Source: JAAXQD01 sp963790095 (GTDB lineage Bacteria > Desulfobacterota > Desulfobacteria > Desulfobacterales > UBA11574). From it: 64,000 nt of DNA. Made by a program: the position numbers and the translations under genes. Below are positions 1-9,284 of this stretch, one piece after another; the stretch's first letter is position 1; each line of letters opens with the position of its first letter. The stretch lies in the NCBI GenBank assembly GCA_963790095.1, contig CAWBNO010000003.1, positions 58,677-122,676 on the forward strand. Reading direction: 5' to 3'. Below the pieces are notes generated by a model, which ran no database searches, was not told where the DNA came from, and worked only from the letters and a program-made list of their open reading frames with translations.

Positions 1-130
1 CCGTCATATTTTTATGGTATGACACTGGGTCGAGTTTTTAAAAAAATGAACATTCGTACAAGCGCCTCCCTCAACATTTCCATGGGCGGGACTTGATGTG
101 CTTCATGGAAGACTTTTTCCGAGTCCGATC

Positions 131-159
131 TTGACAAAATATTTACGGTTTCATACTCA
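131..159 (+). promoter_or_regulatory. Candidate sigma-70 promoter upstream of the PilZ gene
   Basis: A perfect -35 box TTGACA lies at 131-136, with TACTCA 17 bases downstream as a weak -10. It sits about 40 bases upstream of the PilZ coding region. The first 130 bases of the window hold nothing I recognise. Inferred from sequence only. Confidence 0.35.
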
Positions 160-199
160 TAATTATAAGTTGGTTTTTATTGATCGATAAGGATAACCC

Positions 200-577
200 A
201 TGGAAGATACTGAAATGATCTTTGAAAGAAGATCCCATGAACGGTTCCCGGTGAAGCAGGGCGCATACGCACTGATGAAGAACGGCGCTTCAAAACTGGG
301 TCAAATAAAAAACGTCAGCAAGGGGGGGCTTGCCTTCATGTATATCAACGGCGGGGAACAAATGCAGGGTTCCCTACTGCTGGATATATTTTTAAGCGGC
401 CATGGTTTTTATCTGAAAGACATCCTTTGCAACAAGATTTCAGATATCCATGTGGAGAATAAGTCCCCTTTCAGTGATTTTAAAATGAGGCATCTGGGTC
501 TTCAATTTTCCGAATTAAGCCAGGACCAATCGAATCGGTTGGATACGTTCATTCAGAATTTCACCATTTCCATATAA
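200..577 (+). CDS. PilZ-domain protein (putative c-di-GMP receptor)
   Basis: A 125-residue single-domain protein. The c-di-GMP-binding signature of PilZ domains is visible: an arginine-rich RRSHERF at residues 10-16 (RxxxR) and NVSKGG at about 38-43 ((D/N)xSxxG). The rest fits the beta-barrel length of the family. PilZ proteins bind cyclic di-GMP and pass the signal to motility, exopolysaccharide or other outputs; the partner cannot be deduced here. A purine-rich stretch (AAGGATAA) precedes the ATG. It is monocistronic, with the next gene more than 340 bases downstream. Ligand binding is predicted from motif only. Confidence 0.85.
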   Translation: MEDTEMIFERRSHERFPVKQGAYALMKNGASKLGQIKNVSKGGLAFMYINGGEQMQGSLLLDIFLSGHGFYLKDILCNKISDIHVENKSPFSDFKMRHLGLQFSELSQDQSNRLDTFIQNFTISI

Positions 578-920
578 ATTCAAAGGCCATCCCTGTTATA
601 CGACACCCCAATTCTAACGCCACGTTGCGAGTCTTGCCGAAATAATCATTTTCTAAAACAAACCGCCAAACAAGGCCATCTTTTTCTTGATAATAACGGT
701 GGCATCAGTTAAACATTAAGAACGTATATAACCCGTTTATAACCCTGTTTAAAATAAAATAAATCGCTATTGCGCTGTTCTTTTTTGACACCCACGAATA
801 CACCCAGGCCGTGGCCCGCATAAACATCGAAATCCGATGGCTTGCCATAGGTTTTGGCTGGCCATGGGAAACTTGAGTCAACGAATGGACGGTCAATGAT
901 AAAAAATAGGGGAGATTTGT
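578..920. other. Intergenic region without recognised gene
   Basis: This 343-base stretch separates the PilZ gene from the CoA-transferase gene. It is AT-rich in the middle. I see no convincing terminator, promoter, RNA or coding region; only the Shine-Dalgarno sequence GGGGAG near 910 is clear. Confidence 0.5.
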
Positions 921-2798
921 ATGGCAATATCAACGTATTGGGCAGACAACTATGTCGAAAAAAGGTGCTCCGGAAAAAAAGCCATCGGAATGATTCGGGC
1001 AGGTCAGCGGGTCTTTATCGGTTCATCATGTGGTGAACCCCAATACCTGGTCAGAGAGCTTGCGGCCGCAGCGAACACGTTCACCGACATCGAGATTGTC
1101 CGCCTGCTGAGTCTGGAAAGTACACCGTTGACGCTGATTGCAGATGAGACCCGGGACCAAAGCTTTAATATCCGCTCATTTTATCTGGGATCGGCCAAAA
1201 CGACAAGTCTTGCAAAGAACATGCGGTTTATCACCCCCATGAACCTTTCGGCCATACCCCGACTTTTTGAAACCCGACGCCTTCCAATTCATGTGGCGCT
1301 AGTCCAGGTTTCTCCACCCGACGATTTTGGATGGATGAGCCTGGGCATTTCAGTGGATATTACACTGGCGGCGGCAATGTCCGCCGATCTCGTCATTGCC
1401 CAGGTAAATTCCCGGATGCCGCGGGTGTTGGGCAGAAGCTTTATTCATGTTAACGATGTGGACGTGATTGTTGAGCATGAAGAAGCGCTTCTCACCGTTG
1501 GTGAGCTCCCGGAACTCGATGCCGCCAATCATATCGGCCGGCTGATTGCACGGCTTGTTGACGACGGATCAACCATCCAGATCAGTCCCGGCACAACCCC
1601 CCAGGCCACCCTTCTCGCACTTTCCGACAAAAACGATATCGGCGTTCACACCCAGTATCTTACCACTGATATCATGCGCCTTGTTTCAATGGGCGTGATT
1701 ACCAACCGGAAAAAAGGATTCAACGACGGAAAACTGGTGGCCAGCAGTGCCATCGGCACCCAAAATCTCTATGAATTTTTAGATGATAATCCGGCCATTG
1801 AATTTCATCCTTCGGATTATGTAAACGATCCCGGTGTGATTTCCCGTCACAACAAAATGGTCTCCATGAACGTGCCCATGGCCATGGATCTCACCGGCCA
1901 GGTCGCCGCTGATGCACTCTATTACAACCATTTTTCCGGTGTGACCGGAATGCTTGACTTCATCAGAGGCGCGTCCAGGTCCGAAGGCGGCAAATCCATC
2001 CTAATGCTTACATCCACCACCACCGACGGCAAAAAGAGCCGGATCGTTCCCATGCTAAAGGATACCCCCATCGTTGTGCCCAGGGGCGATGTTCAATACA
2101 TTGTAACCGAATACGGCGCTATAAACCTGTTTGGGAAAAGTTTGCAGGAACGGGCCATGGCCATGATCAGCGTCGCCCACCCGGATTTTCGTGAAGAGCT
2201 TTTCTTTGAGGCCAGAAAGATGGGGCTCCTTGGCGCCGAGCGCAGTCTTTCGGAATCATTACATGGCATATATCCCATCAAGCTGGAAGAGACACGGGAG
2301 ATTGCCGGTGAATCCATCACCATTCGGCCGGCAAAACCGGTGGACGAGCGAAGGATTCAAGAGCATTTTTACAACCTGGATAAAGATGACATATATTCCA
2401 GATTTTTTCAGGCAAGAAGCAGATTTGTTCGTGACGATTTGGAGAGTATGTTCCAAATCGACTACATCAAGAATTTAACGCTTCTGGCGGTGGTGGGGGA
2501 ATTTGGTTTTGGAAAGGTCGTGGCCGTTGGGGAATACCTGCTGGAGTCTGCCAGAAACATGGCAGAAGTCGCATTTTCGGTGAGCAAAGAATGGCAGGGA
2601 AAAGGATTGGGCAAGATTATCATGGGAAAACTGTCCGAAGCCGCCATAGAGCACGGAATTTCAGGCCTGGTTGCGTACACCTTGCCCAGAAACGTGGGGA
2701 TGATCCGGCTGTTTAAAAGCTTGCCCTATAAAACTACCACCGAATATGACGGTGAAGTGGTGGAATTGACCTGCAGGTTCGATATGCCGTCAGGTTAA
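921..2798 (+). CDS. Acetyl-CoA hydrolase/CoA-transferase fused to a GNAT acetyltransferase domain
   Basis: A 625-residue two-domain protein. Residues ~1-450 match the acetyl-CoA hydrolase/4-hydroxybutyrate CoA-transferase family, which moves CoA between acyl groups through a glutamyl-CoA thioester; the motif TEYGAINLFGKS (about 395-406) carries the likely catalytic glutamate. Residues ~465-615 form a GNAT domain, starting ITIRPAKP, with the acetyl-CoA loop EWQGKGLGK near 556. This architecture is known as a bifunctional family, but what the GNAT domain modifies or senses is unclear. The start is supported by GGGGAG eight bases upstream. It lies just before the acetyl-CoA synthase operon, so a role in activating or releasing acetate is plausible (inference). 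Confidence 0.88.
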   Translation: MAISTYWADNYVEKRCSGKKAIGMIRAGQRVFIGSSCGEPQYLVRELAAAANTFTDIEIVRLLSLESTPLTLIADETRDQSFNIRSFYLGSAKTTSLAKNMRFITPMNLSAIPRLFETRRLPIHVALVQVSPPDDFGWMSLGISVDITLAAAMSADLVIAQVNSRMPRVLGRSFIHVNDVDVIVEHEEALLTVGELPELDAANHIGRLIARLVDDGSTIQISPGTTPQATLLALSDKNDIGVHTQYLTTDIMRLVSMGVITNRKKGFNDGKLVASSAIGTQNLYEFLDDNPAIEFHPSDYVNDPGVISRHNKMVSMNVPMAMDLTGQVAADALYYNHFSGVTGMLDFIRGASRSEGGKSILMLTSTTTDGKKSRIVPMLKDTPIVVPRGDVQYIVTEYGAINLFGKSLQERAMAMISVAHPDFREELFFEARKMGLLGAERSLSESLHGIYPIKLEETREIAGESITIRPAKPVDERRIQEHFYNLDKDDIYSRFFQARSRFVRDDLESMFQIDYIKNLTLLAVVGEFGFGKVVAVGEYLLESARNMAEVAFSVSKEWQGKGLGKIIMGKLSEAAIEHGISGLVAYTLPRNVGMIRLFKSLPYKTTTEYDGEVVELTCRFDMPSG

Positions 2799-2843
2799 GA
2801 GATGTTCGTCGATGGCCGAAGGGCGATAAAATTAACCCGCATA

Positions 2844-2881
2844 GGGCGTGCATTTGTTTCCATGGGCACAACGCCCTTTTA
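2844..2881 (+). terminator. Candidate terminator after the CoA-transferase gene
   Basis: GGGCGT at 2844-2849 pairs with ACGCCC at 2871-2876 around a loop that can itself fold (GTGC with GCAC), followed by TTTT and further T-rich sequence. It is 45 bases past the stop codon, a suitable place for intrinsic termination. Confidence 0.55.
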
Positions 2882-2927
2882 GTTTTGGCTTTATCTTTGT
2901 TGGAGCCAAGTAATTTTGACTCATCTA

Positions 2928-2956
2928 TTGACAAATAATCTATCTCAATATAAAAA
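2928..2956 (+). promoter_or_regulatory. Candidate promoter for the acs operon
   Basis: TTGACA at 2928-2933 is a perfect -35 box. Possible -10 boxes are TATAAA (2949-2954, 15-base spacer) or TAAAAA (2951-2956, 17-base spacer). If used, it gives a leader of about 300 bases before acsD. That leader contains a second strong Shine-Dalgarno sequence (AAAGGAGGG, 3133-3141) without an obvious long reading frame behind it. Confidence 0.35.
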
Positions 2957-3265
2957 ACGATATTCGGCATGCTCCACATTAATTTCTTGTATGTGTGAAA
3001 TACATATAACGTTTCTTTTTTGTTGCAAATAATTATGTTTGTTAACCACCTTCGAATTGCCAACAAGAGGCTTATGATCAACGGCCATAAATCTACCGTC
3101 GTAGATACTTTAATAACCAAATTCATTTTATGAAAGGAGGGTTAATTTTTTCTGAAGTCCTGGGGCGTTTAATGCAGTTGTTCCATTAGGGCTGATAGAC
3201 AGGGTTGCAATGTGATACACCTCAAACACTAAATATTTTGTCATGTACATGTAAAGGAGGTAACA

Positions 3266-4834
3266 TTGGGTTTGGAAATATACAAAGAATCTTATACCGG
3301 CGCTATAAAAGAAATTATTCTTGGTAAAGGTGACAATGCCGTTACCGTGGGCGGCGAGACATGCTATCCTTTTTACAATTTCGAAGGTGACATGCCGCAT
3401 AAGCCGGTGGTTGCAATGGAAGTATGGGATATGGAGCCGGATGAATGGCCGGAAGCTGCCATGAGCCATTTCAAGGATGTTGTCTCAGATCCGGCAGCCT
3501 GGGCCAAAAAGTGCGTTGATGAGTTTGGGGCGGAAATGATCGTTCTTCAACTCAGGAGCACCGATCCGAACGGCCAGAATGCCAGCCCTGAAGAGGCTGT
3601 CGCTACAGTCAAAAAAGTCCTTGAAGCCATCGATGTTCCCCTGATCGTATGGGGTACCTGCAACATCGAGAAAGATGAGGAAGTTTTAAAGAAAATTTCA
3701 GAAGAAACCCATGGAGAAAATTTGATTTTGGGGCCTGTAGAGGACAAGAATCACAAAGGAATCGGCGCCAGCGCCATGGGATACGGCCATACGGTAATAT
3801 CATCTTCGCCCATCGACATTAACCTGGCCAAGCAGGTCAACATCCTTCTTGAAAATCTTGGGATGCCGCTGAATCGGATCATCGTCGACCCCACCACCGG
3901 TGGTCTCGGCTACGGGCTGGAATACAGCTATTCGGTGATGGAACGGCTCAGCATGGCGGCCCTTACCCAGGGTGACGACAAGTTGCAGCTTCCCATAATT
4001 AATAACCTGGCTGCTGAAATATGGAAGTGCAAAGAAGCCAAGCTGAGCGCAGAAGAAGCCCCCGCCTTAGGGGATCCGGAACGTCGCGGAGTCCTCATGG
4101 AAGCCGTGACCGCCGTCATCTATCTCCTGGCGGGTTCAAATGTTCTCATTATGCGGCATCCGGAGGCTATTAGACTGACCAAGGCGTTTATCGATTTGGG
4201 CTTAGACGGCGGAAGTGCTATGGATGTGGCCCCTCTAAACAAGGTGCTTGATGATATTGATATCGATTTTGCATCCCTTGCACCGGAGCCGGATTTGACC
4301 ATAGAAGGCGAAGAACCGAAGAAGGCACCACCCAAGGAAAAAGCCCCGCCCAAGGCCGAAAAGAAAGCGGCACCTGCGAAGGAACCTGCCAAAAAGGCAC
4401 CCGAAAAGAAAAAAGAAGTAGCTCCGGCTGAAGCAGCCGAGGCCAAAGCCGAAGCAGCGGCCAAGGCCAAGGTAGATGCGGAAGCCAAGGCCAAGGCTGA
4501 AGAAGCGGCAGCGGCCAAGGCTGAGGAAGACGCCAAGGCTAAGGCTGAAGCAGACGCCAAGGCCAAGGAAGCGGCAGCGGCCAAGGCCAAAGCCGAAGCA
4601 GACGCCAAGGCTAAGGCTGAAGCAGACGCCAAGGCCAAAGCAGAGGCGGACGCCCGGGCAAAGAAAGCGGCTGAAGAGGAAGCGATCCGAGAAAAGCGCG
4701 CAAAAGAACGTGAAGCGCGTGCGGGCAAGCACAAGGCCGTAGCCGGCGAAGTTTCCCTGACACCGGCGGCCCAGCAGAGATCGAAACTGGATAAAATGCT
4801 GGAAAGTCTTAACAGGATACACAAAAGAGCATAA
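3266..4834 (+). CDS. acsD: CODH/ACS corrinoid iron-sulfur protein, small (delta) subunit with Lys/Ala-rich tail
   Basis: Small subunit of the corrinoid/iron-sulfur protein, which with AcsC carries the methyl group between methyltetrahydrofolate and acetyl-CoA synthase. Residues 1 to ~340 match the TIM-barrel core of AcsD/CdhD (for example GETCYPFYNFEGDMP near the N-terminus and VDPTTGGLGYGLEYSYS in the middle). The family is usually a little over 300 residues; here a 180-residue low-complexity tail of Lys, Ala, Glu and Pro follows, with reiterated AKAEADAKAK units, ending in a less repetitive stretch (KLDKMLESLNRIHKRA). The start is TTG at 3266, chosen because AAAGGAGG lies five bases upstream and the family N-terminus follows directly. 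It is the first gene of the acs operon, with a 24-base gap to the CODH gene. Confidence 0.93.
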   Translation: MGLEIYKESYTGAIKEIILGKGDNAVTVGGETCYPFYNFEGDMPHKPVVAMEVWDMEPDEWPEAAMSHFKDVVSDPAAWAKKCVDEFGAEMIVLQLRSTDPNGQNASPEEAVATVKKVLEAIDVPLIVWGTCNIEKDEEVLKKISEETHGENLILGPVEDKNHKGIGASAMGYGHTVISSSPIDINLAKQVNILLENLGMPLNRIIVDPTTGGLGYGLEYSYSVMERLSMAALTQGDDKLQLPIINNLAAEIWKCKEAKLSAEEAPALGDPERRGVLMEAVTAVIYLLAGSNVLIMRHPEAIRLTKAFIDLGLDGGSAMDVAPLNKVLDDIDIDFASLAPEPDLTIEGEEPKKAPPKEKAPPKAEKKAAPAKEPAKKAPEKKKEVAPAEAAEAKAEAAAKAKVDAEAKAKAEEAAAAKAEEDAKAKAEADAKAKEAAAAKAKAEADAKAKAEADAKAKAEADARAKKAAEEEAIREKRAKEREARAGKHKAVAGEVSLTPAAQQRSKLDKMLESLNRIHKRA

Positions 4835-4858
4835 AAAAAATAAGAGGAGGAACCTCTA

Positions 4859-6904
4859 ATGGCAGAAGAGAAAACGTTGAAAAAAGTTGAAAAGCCGAAA
4901 AAGATGGCGGATCCCATAGCATCATCCATGGATGTTGCCACCCAGGAAATGATCGCCCGGTCTCAGGAGCTGGGCGTCGAAACAGTATTTGACCGGGCAG
5001 TGACCATGAAACCCTGTAATATCGGGATGCAGGGAACCTGCTGTAAAAACTGTGCCATGGGACCGTGCCGTCTGCCCCTGCCCAAAGCCGGGATCGAAGG
5101 CGAGGATACCCGAAAAGGGTTGTGCGGTGCTACGGCAAACACCATTGCAGCACGAAATTTTGCCCGTATGGTGGCTGCTGGTGCGTCGGCCCATTCAGAT
5201 CACGGACGTGGTGTGGCCGAAGTCTTTTTGTCGGTGGCCCGGAAAGAAACCGAAGATTATACCATCAAATCTCCGGAAAGACTGATACAAATTGCGCCCT
5301 ACTTTGGAGTGGCCACTACCGTTGAGGTCGATGGCGAAAAGCAGGACCGCGATTTTGATGAAATAGCCCTTGAAGTGGCTGAAAAAGCGGTGGCTGAATG
5401 GGGCAAGCCCGAAGGAGAGCTCGCTTATCTGAAACGGGCACCACAACCGCTTTATGAGCGCTGGAAGAAGCTGGGGGTTTTACCCCGGAATATCGACCGG
5501 GAAATTGTGGAGATTATGCATCGGACCCACATGGGGGTTGACCAGGATTATAAGAACCTTGTTAAACAATGCACCCGTGCATCCCTGGCCGACGGTTGGG
5601 GCGGCAGTATGATAGGCACCGATCTTCAGGATGTTATGTTCGGAGCCCCCTCACCCTTACAGTCAGAGGCCAATCTGGGAATCATGAAGGAAGACCAGGT
5701 CAACATTATTGTGCACGGTCATGAACCGATTCTGTCGGAAATGATCGTGGCCGCCTCCCAATCCAAAGAGATGCTCGACTATGCCCATTCAAAAGGGGCC
5801 AAAGGGATTCAATTGGGTGGCATCTGCTGTACAGGCAATGAGATGCTGCAGCGACACGGCATTCCCCAGGCAGGGACATTCCTGCAGCAAGAGCTGGCCA
5901 TTATCACCGGCGCCTGCGACGCCATGGTGGTGGATGTGCAGTGTGTGTTCCAGAATTTGGCCAATGTGGCCAAATGCTTTCACACCAAGCTGATCACCAC
6001 CCATCCCATCGCCAAGATGGAACAGGACAACGTGATTCACATCGAGTTTGACGAGCATCATGCCATGGAAGACGCCAAGCGGATTGTTACCATGGCCATA
6101 GACAACTTTGAAAACCGCGGGGCCGAAGTCATGATCCCGAAACACAAAGCCAGCCAGATTGCCGGTTTTGGTGTGGAATCCATCGAATACCACCTGGGGG
6201 GAACCTTCCGGGGATCGTATTACACCTTAAACGACAACATCATCAACGGCCGCATCCGTGGCGTTGCCGGAGTTGTGGGGTGCAACAATGCCCGGACCAA
6301 GCACAATGAAGAGCACATTGTTATTATTAAAGAGCTGATCAAAAATGACGTACTGGTTTTGACCACGGGATGCAGCGCCATAGCAGCGGGTATGCATGGA
6401 CTTCTGACGCCGGAAACGGCTCAGGTATTCTGCGGGCCGGGTCTGGCCGAGGTGTGTGAAACGGTTGGGATACCGCCGGTGCTTCACCTGGGATCTTGTG
6501 TGGACAACAGCCGAATTTTGCTGGCGGCAACGGAAGTTGTCAAGGCCGGTGGTCTTGGGAATGACATCTGCGATCTGCCGGTAGCCGGGAGTGCGCCGGA
6601 ATGGATGAGTGAAAAGGCCATCAGCATCGGACATTATTTTGTGACATCCGGGGTGTACACGGTTTTTGGGTATCATATGCCTCTGGAGGGTGCACCGGTA
6701 TTTAAGGATTATCTGTACAAGGAGCTGGAAAAGATATACGGCGGTATGTGGGACTGTGAACCGGATCCGGTGAAACACGCCCACAAGATGATCGCCCATA
6801 TCGATAAAAAACGCAAAGCTCTGGGCATTGACAAGGCCCGGGACAGGGTCCTCATGGATATGGATGATCGCCGGGAAATGGAGGCCAAATATCAGCAAGC
6901 CTAA
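4859..6904 (+). CDS. cooS: Anaerobic CO dehydrogenase catalytic subunit (CooS/AcsA type)
   Basis: Ni-Fe-S CO dehydrogenase (acsA in acetogen nomenclature), which interconverts CO and CO2 in the CODH/ACS complex. At 681 residues it has the length of the bacterial catalytic subunit. The N-terminal cluster cysteines are C53, C61, C62, C65 and C70 (CCKNCAMGPC), matching ligands of the B and D [4Fe-4S] clusters. Later family motifs with C-cluster ligands include GGICCTGNEML, VVGCNNARTKHNEEH, LTTGCSA and LHLGSCVDNSR. The N-terminal 20 residues are Lys/Glu-rich. GAGGAGG precedes the ATG. Its position between acsD and acsB shows that it works in the acetyl-CoA pathway rather than as a stand-alone CO oxidiser. 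Confidence 0.96.
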   Translation: MAEEKTLKKVEKPKKMADPIASSMDVATQEMIARSQELGVETVFDRAVTMKPCNIGMQGTCCKNCAMGPCRLPLPKAGIEGEDTRKGLCGATANTIAARNFARMVAAGASAHSDHGRGVAEVFLSVARKETEDYTIKSPERLIQIAPYFGVATTVEVDGEKQDRDFDEIALEVAEKAVAEWGKPEGELAYLKRAPQPLYERWKKLGVLPRNIDREIVEIMHRTHMGVDQDYKNLVKQCTRASLADGWGGSMIGTDLQDVMFGAPSPLQSEANLGIMKEDQVNIIVHGHEPILSEMIVAASQSKEMLDYAHSKGAKGIQLGGICCTGNEMLQRHGIPQAGTFLQQELAIITGACDAMVVDVQCVFQNLANVAKCFHTKLITTHPIAKMEQDNVIHIEFDEHHAMEDAKRIVTMAIDNFENRGAEVMIPKHKASQIAGFGVESIEYHLGGTFRGSYYTLNDNIINGRIRGVAGVVGCNNARTKHNEEHIVIIKELIKNDVLVLTTGCSAIAAGMHGLLTPETAQVFCGPGLAEVCETVGIPPVLHLGSCVDNSRILLAATEVVKAGGLGNDICDLPVAGSAPEWMSEKAISIGHYFVTSGVYTVFGYHMPLEGAPVFKDYLYKELEKIYGGMWDCEPDPVKHAHKMIAHIDKKRKALGIDKARDRVLMDMDDRREMEAKYQQA

Positions 6905-6962
6905 CCCTGTAAAATGAATTAAACTGTGAGGTGAAAACAGATCCTCAACGAAGGAGGAAAGC

Positions 6963-9176
6963 ATGTCTAAATTAGTTGCGTTTGCTGCCATACAGGGCGG
7001 CTACAATGTTGTTTCAGAGGTCGAAGGGGAATTGAGAAATGCTCTGGGAACCTATAATGCAGATACCAAGGTCGAGTTCCCCAACACCGGGTACTATCTG
7101 CCGGTGATTTACTCACTTTTGGGCTACAAGGTTGAAACCCTAGAAGATCTTCAGAAACCGATGAAGTTTGCCAGGGGGCTGCTCCCGCCCCATATCAAGC
7201 GGGTGAATCATCTGCCGTACCTGGGTCCCCTTCTGGATGCCGGCATGGCGTCGATTCTTGCATATGAAATCAAGGAAGGGATTCGAAGTGTTACGGACCC
7301 TGATTTCTACTATCCCCATGAAGATCCGGACATAGAGGCCGGAAAAATCTGGCTGGGTCCGGCCGACGATGTTATTTTGAGAAAAAGAGGGGTTGAATTT
7401 GTGGACGGAAGCGCTCCCGGCTTTGCTGCCATCGTCGGGGCATGTCCCACACCCGAGATCGCCAAGATGATCGTCGAAGACTACCAGTTGAAGAATCTTT
7501 ATATCTTCTGTGCATCCGGCCACAATGGAACATCGGTCATCGATCAGCTCATTGAAGCCGGAGTTCAGATCGGATGGAACACCCGGATTGTACCTTTTGG
7601 TCCGGATATTTCATCCGCCGTTTTTGCGCTTGGGTTTGCCAATCGGGCGGCCATGGCGTTCGGCGGGGTTGAACCCGGTGATTATAAAAAGATTCTTTTG
7701 TATAACAAGAACAGAATCTTTGCGTTTGTTAACGCCTTTGGTGAAATCGGAACCCGCTGGGCATGTGCGGCGGCCGGATGTGTCAACTGGGGTTTCCCGA
7801 CCCTGGCCGATACGGATGTTCCCGAGATTCTGCCCACCGGTATCTGCACCTACGAACACGTGGTGCCCAATGTACGCCATGATGAAATCTGCCAGAGATC
7901 GGTGGAGGTCCGCGGGCTCAAAGTTCATGTCACCGAGATCGATATTCCATTGTCATTTGGTCCGGCCTTTGAGGGCGAGCGGGTCCGGGGCAAGGATCTT
8001 TATGCCCAGTGCGGCGGCGGCAAGACCCAGGCCACAGAGCTGTGTAAAATGGCCGACATGAAAGGGATCGATGACGGTAAAGTTGAGTTGATCGGCCCTG
8101 ACATCACCGAACTCAAAGAAGGGGAGACCTTCCCCCTGGGCATCTATATTCAGGTTGCAGGCCGTGAATTTCAGGAAGATTTTGAACCGATACTCGAGCG
8201 CCAGATCCATCATCTGATAAACTATATTCAGGGGATCATGCATATCGGTCAGCGGGACATCGCCTGGATTCGGGTCAGCAAATCGGCCATGGAAAAGGGG
8301 TTCACCTTGAAGGATATCGGTGTGGTTCTGCATGCCAAGTTCCATCAGGATTTTGGAAATATTCTCGATAAAGTCCAGGTTACCCTCTACACCAAGCCGA
8401 AGGATGTGGACAAATTGACCGAAAGGGCCCGGGCAGAGTACAAACATCGGGACGAGCGGGTCGAAAACATGACCGACGAAGCAGAAGAGATTTACTACTC
8501 TTGCACCCTGTGTCAGTCCTTTGCACCCAACCATGTCTGTACGGTGAGTCCTGAGCGAACCGGTCTTTGCGGTGCTTACAACTGGATGGACTGCAAGGCT
8601 TCCTTTGAGATCAATCCCACCGGCCCCAACCAGCCCATCGAAAAGGGTGAATGTCTCGATCCTGTACTGGGTCAGTGGAAGGGGGTCAACGATTTTGTTT
8701 CTAAGGCCTCACGGGGAAACGTCACCCATTACAACTTTTACTCCCTGGTGCATGACCCCATGACCACCTGCGGATGCTGCGAATGCATTGCCGCCATGCT
8801 GCCGTCGTGCAACGGCGTCATGACCGTGGGCCGGGACTATATGGGTGAAACGCCCTGCGGGATGAAATTTACCACTTTGGCCGGTGTTATGGGCGGTGGT
8901 GCTTCTTCGCCGGGGTTTGTGGGCCATTCCAAGTACAATATCATCCAGCGAAAGTTCCTCCTGGGAGACGGCGGCCTTTTGCGGATGGTCTGGATGCCCA
9001 AGGGCCTTAAAGAAGAATTTAAAGAGCGTCTCGTCAAACGGGGTGAAGAACTCGGTGTTCCGAATCTGTACGATATGATCGCTGATGAGACCGTGGGGAC
9101 TTCCGAAGAAGAGATTCTGCCTTTCCTCGAAAAAGTCGGCCATCCGGCGCTTTCAATGGATCCGCTGATCGGATAA
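6963..9176 (+). CDS. acsB: Acetyl-CoA synthase (CO-methylating), CODH/ACS subunit
   Basis: Makes acetyl-CoA from CO, a methyl group and CoA at the Ni-Ni-[4Fe-4S] A-cluster, or splits it in the oxidative direction used by many sulfate reducers. The A-cluster ligands are visible: C514, C517, C526 and C536 (CTLCQSF..., HVC, GLCGAYNW) for the cubane, and the C603-G604-C605 motif (CGCCECI) for the distal nickel. Spacing agrees with the Moorella enzyme. Length, 737 residues, is normal for the bacterial form with its N-terminal CODH-contacting domain. GAAGGAGG lies just upstream of the ATG. A strong hairpin follows before acsC. Confidence 0.97.
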   Translation: MSKLVAFAAIQGGYNVVSEVEGELRNALGTYNADTKVEFPNTGYYLPVIYSLLGYKVETLEDLQKPMKFARGLLPPHIKRVNHLPYLGPLLDAGMASILAYEIKEGIRSVTDPDFYYPHEDPDIEAGKIWLGPADDVILRKRGVEFVDGSAPGFAAIVGACPTPEIAKMIVEDYQLKNLYIFCASGHNGTSVIDQLIEAGVQIGWNTRIVPFGPDISSAVFALGFANRAAMAFGGVEPGDYKKILLYNKNRIFAFVNAFGEIGTRWACAAAGCVNWGFPTLADTDVPEILPTGICTYEHVVPNVRHDEICQRSVEVRGLKVHVTEIDIPLSFGPAFEGERVRGKDLYAQCGGGKTQATELCKMADMKGIDDGKVELIGPDITELKEGETFPLGIYIQVAGREFQEDFEPILERQIHHLINYIQGIMHIGQRDIAWIRVSKSAMEKGFTLKDIGVVLHAKFHQDFGNILDKVQVTLYTKPKDVDKLTERARAEYKHRDERVENMTDEAEEIYYSCTLCQSFAPNHVCTVSPERTGLCGAYNWMDCKASFEINPTGPNQPIEKGECLDPVLGQWKGVNDFVSKASRGNVTHYNFYSLVHDPMTTCGCCECIAAMLPSCNGVMTVGRDYMGETPCGMKFTTLAGVMGGGASSPGFVGHSKYNIIQRKFLLGDGGLLRMVWMPKGLKEEFKERLVKRGEELGVPNLYDMIADETVGTSEEEILPFLEKVGHPALSMDPLIG

Positions 9177-9189
9177 CTGATAGAGACAA

Positions 9190-9226
9190 AGGTTTAAGGA
9201 GCGCCATAGGGTTGCTCCTTAAACCT
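9190..9226 (+). promoter_or_regulatory. Perfect intercistronic hairpin between acsB and acsC
   Basis: AGGTTTAAGGAGC at 9190-9202 pairs without mismatch with GCTCCTTAAACCT at 9214-9226 across an 11-base loop. It begins 14 bases after the acsB stop and 59 bases before acsC. There is no T-run after it, so it looks like a stability, processing or partial attenuation element rather than a classical terminator. Confidence 0.7.
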
Positions 9227-9284
9227 GATACTTTAATATCAAAACTTGGAACTCGATCGATTAAAATAAGGAGAGGAGATAAAA

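Noticed and set aside
3130..3189. 19-codon frame upstream of acsD considered as a leader peptide
   Set aside because: The strong AAAGGAGGG lies inside the frame rather than before its ATG, and the peptide has no regulatory residue run.
4120..4941. A 273-residue Ala/Ser-rich frame antisense to the tail of acsD
   Set aside because: It is the mirror of the repetitive Lys/Ala/Glu codons of acsD. It has no ribosome-binding site or recognisable domain.
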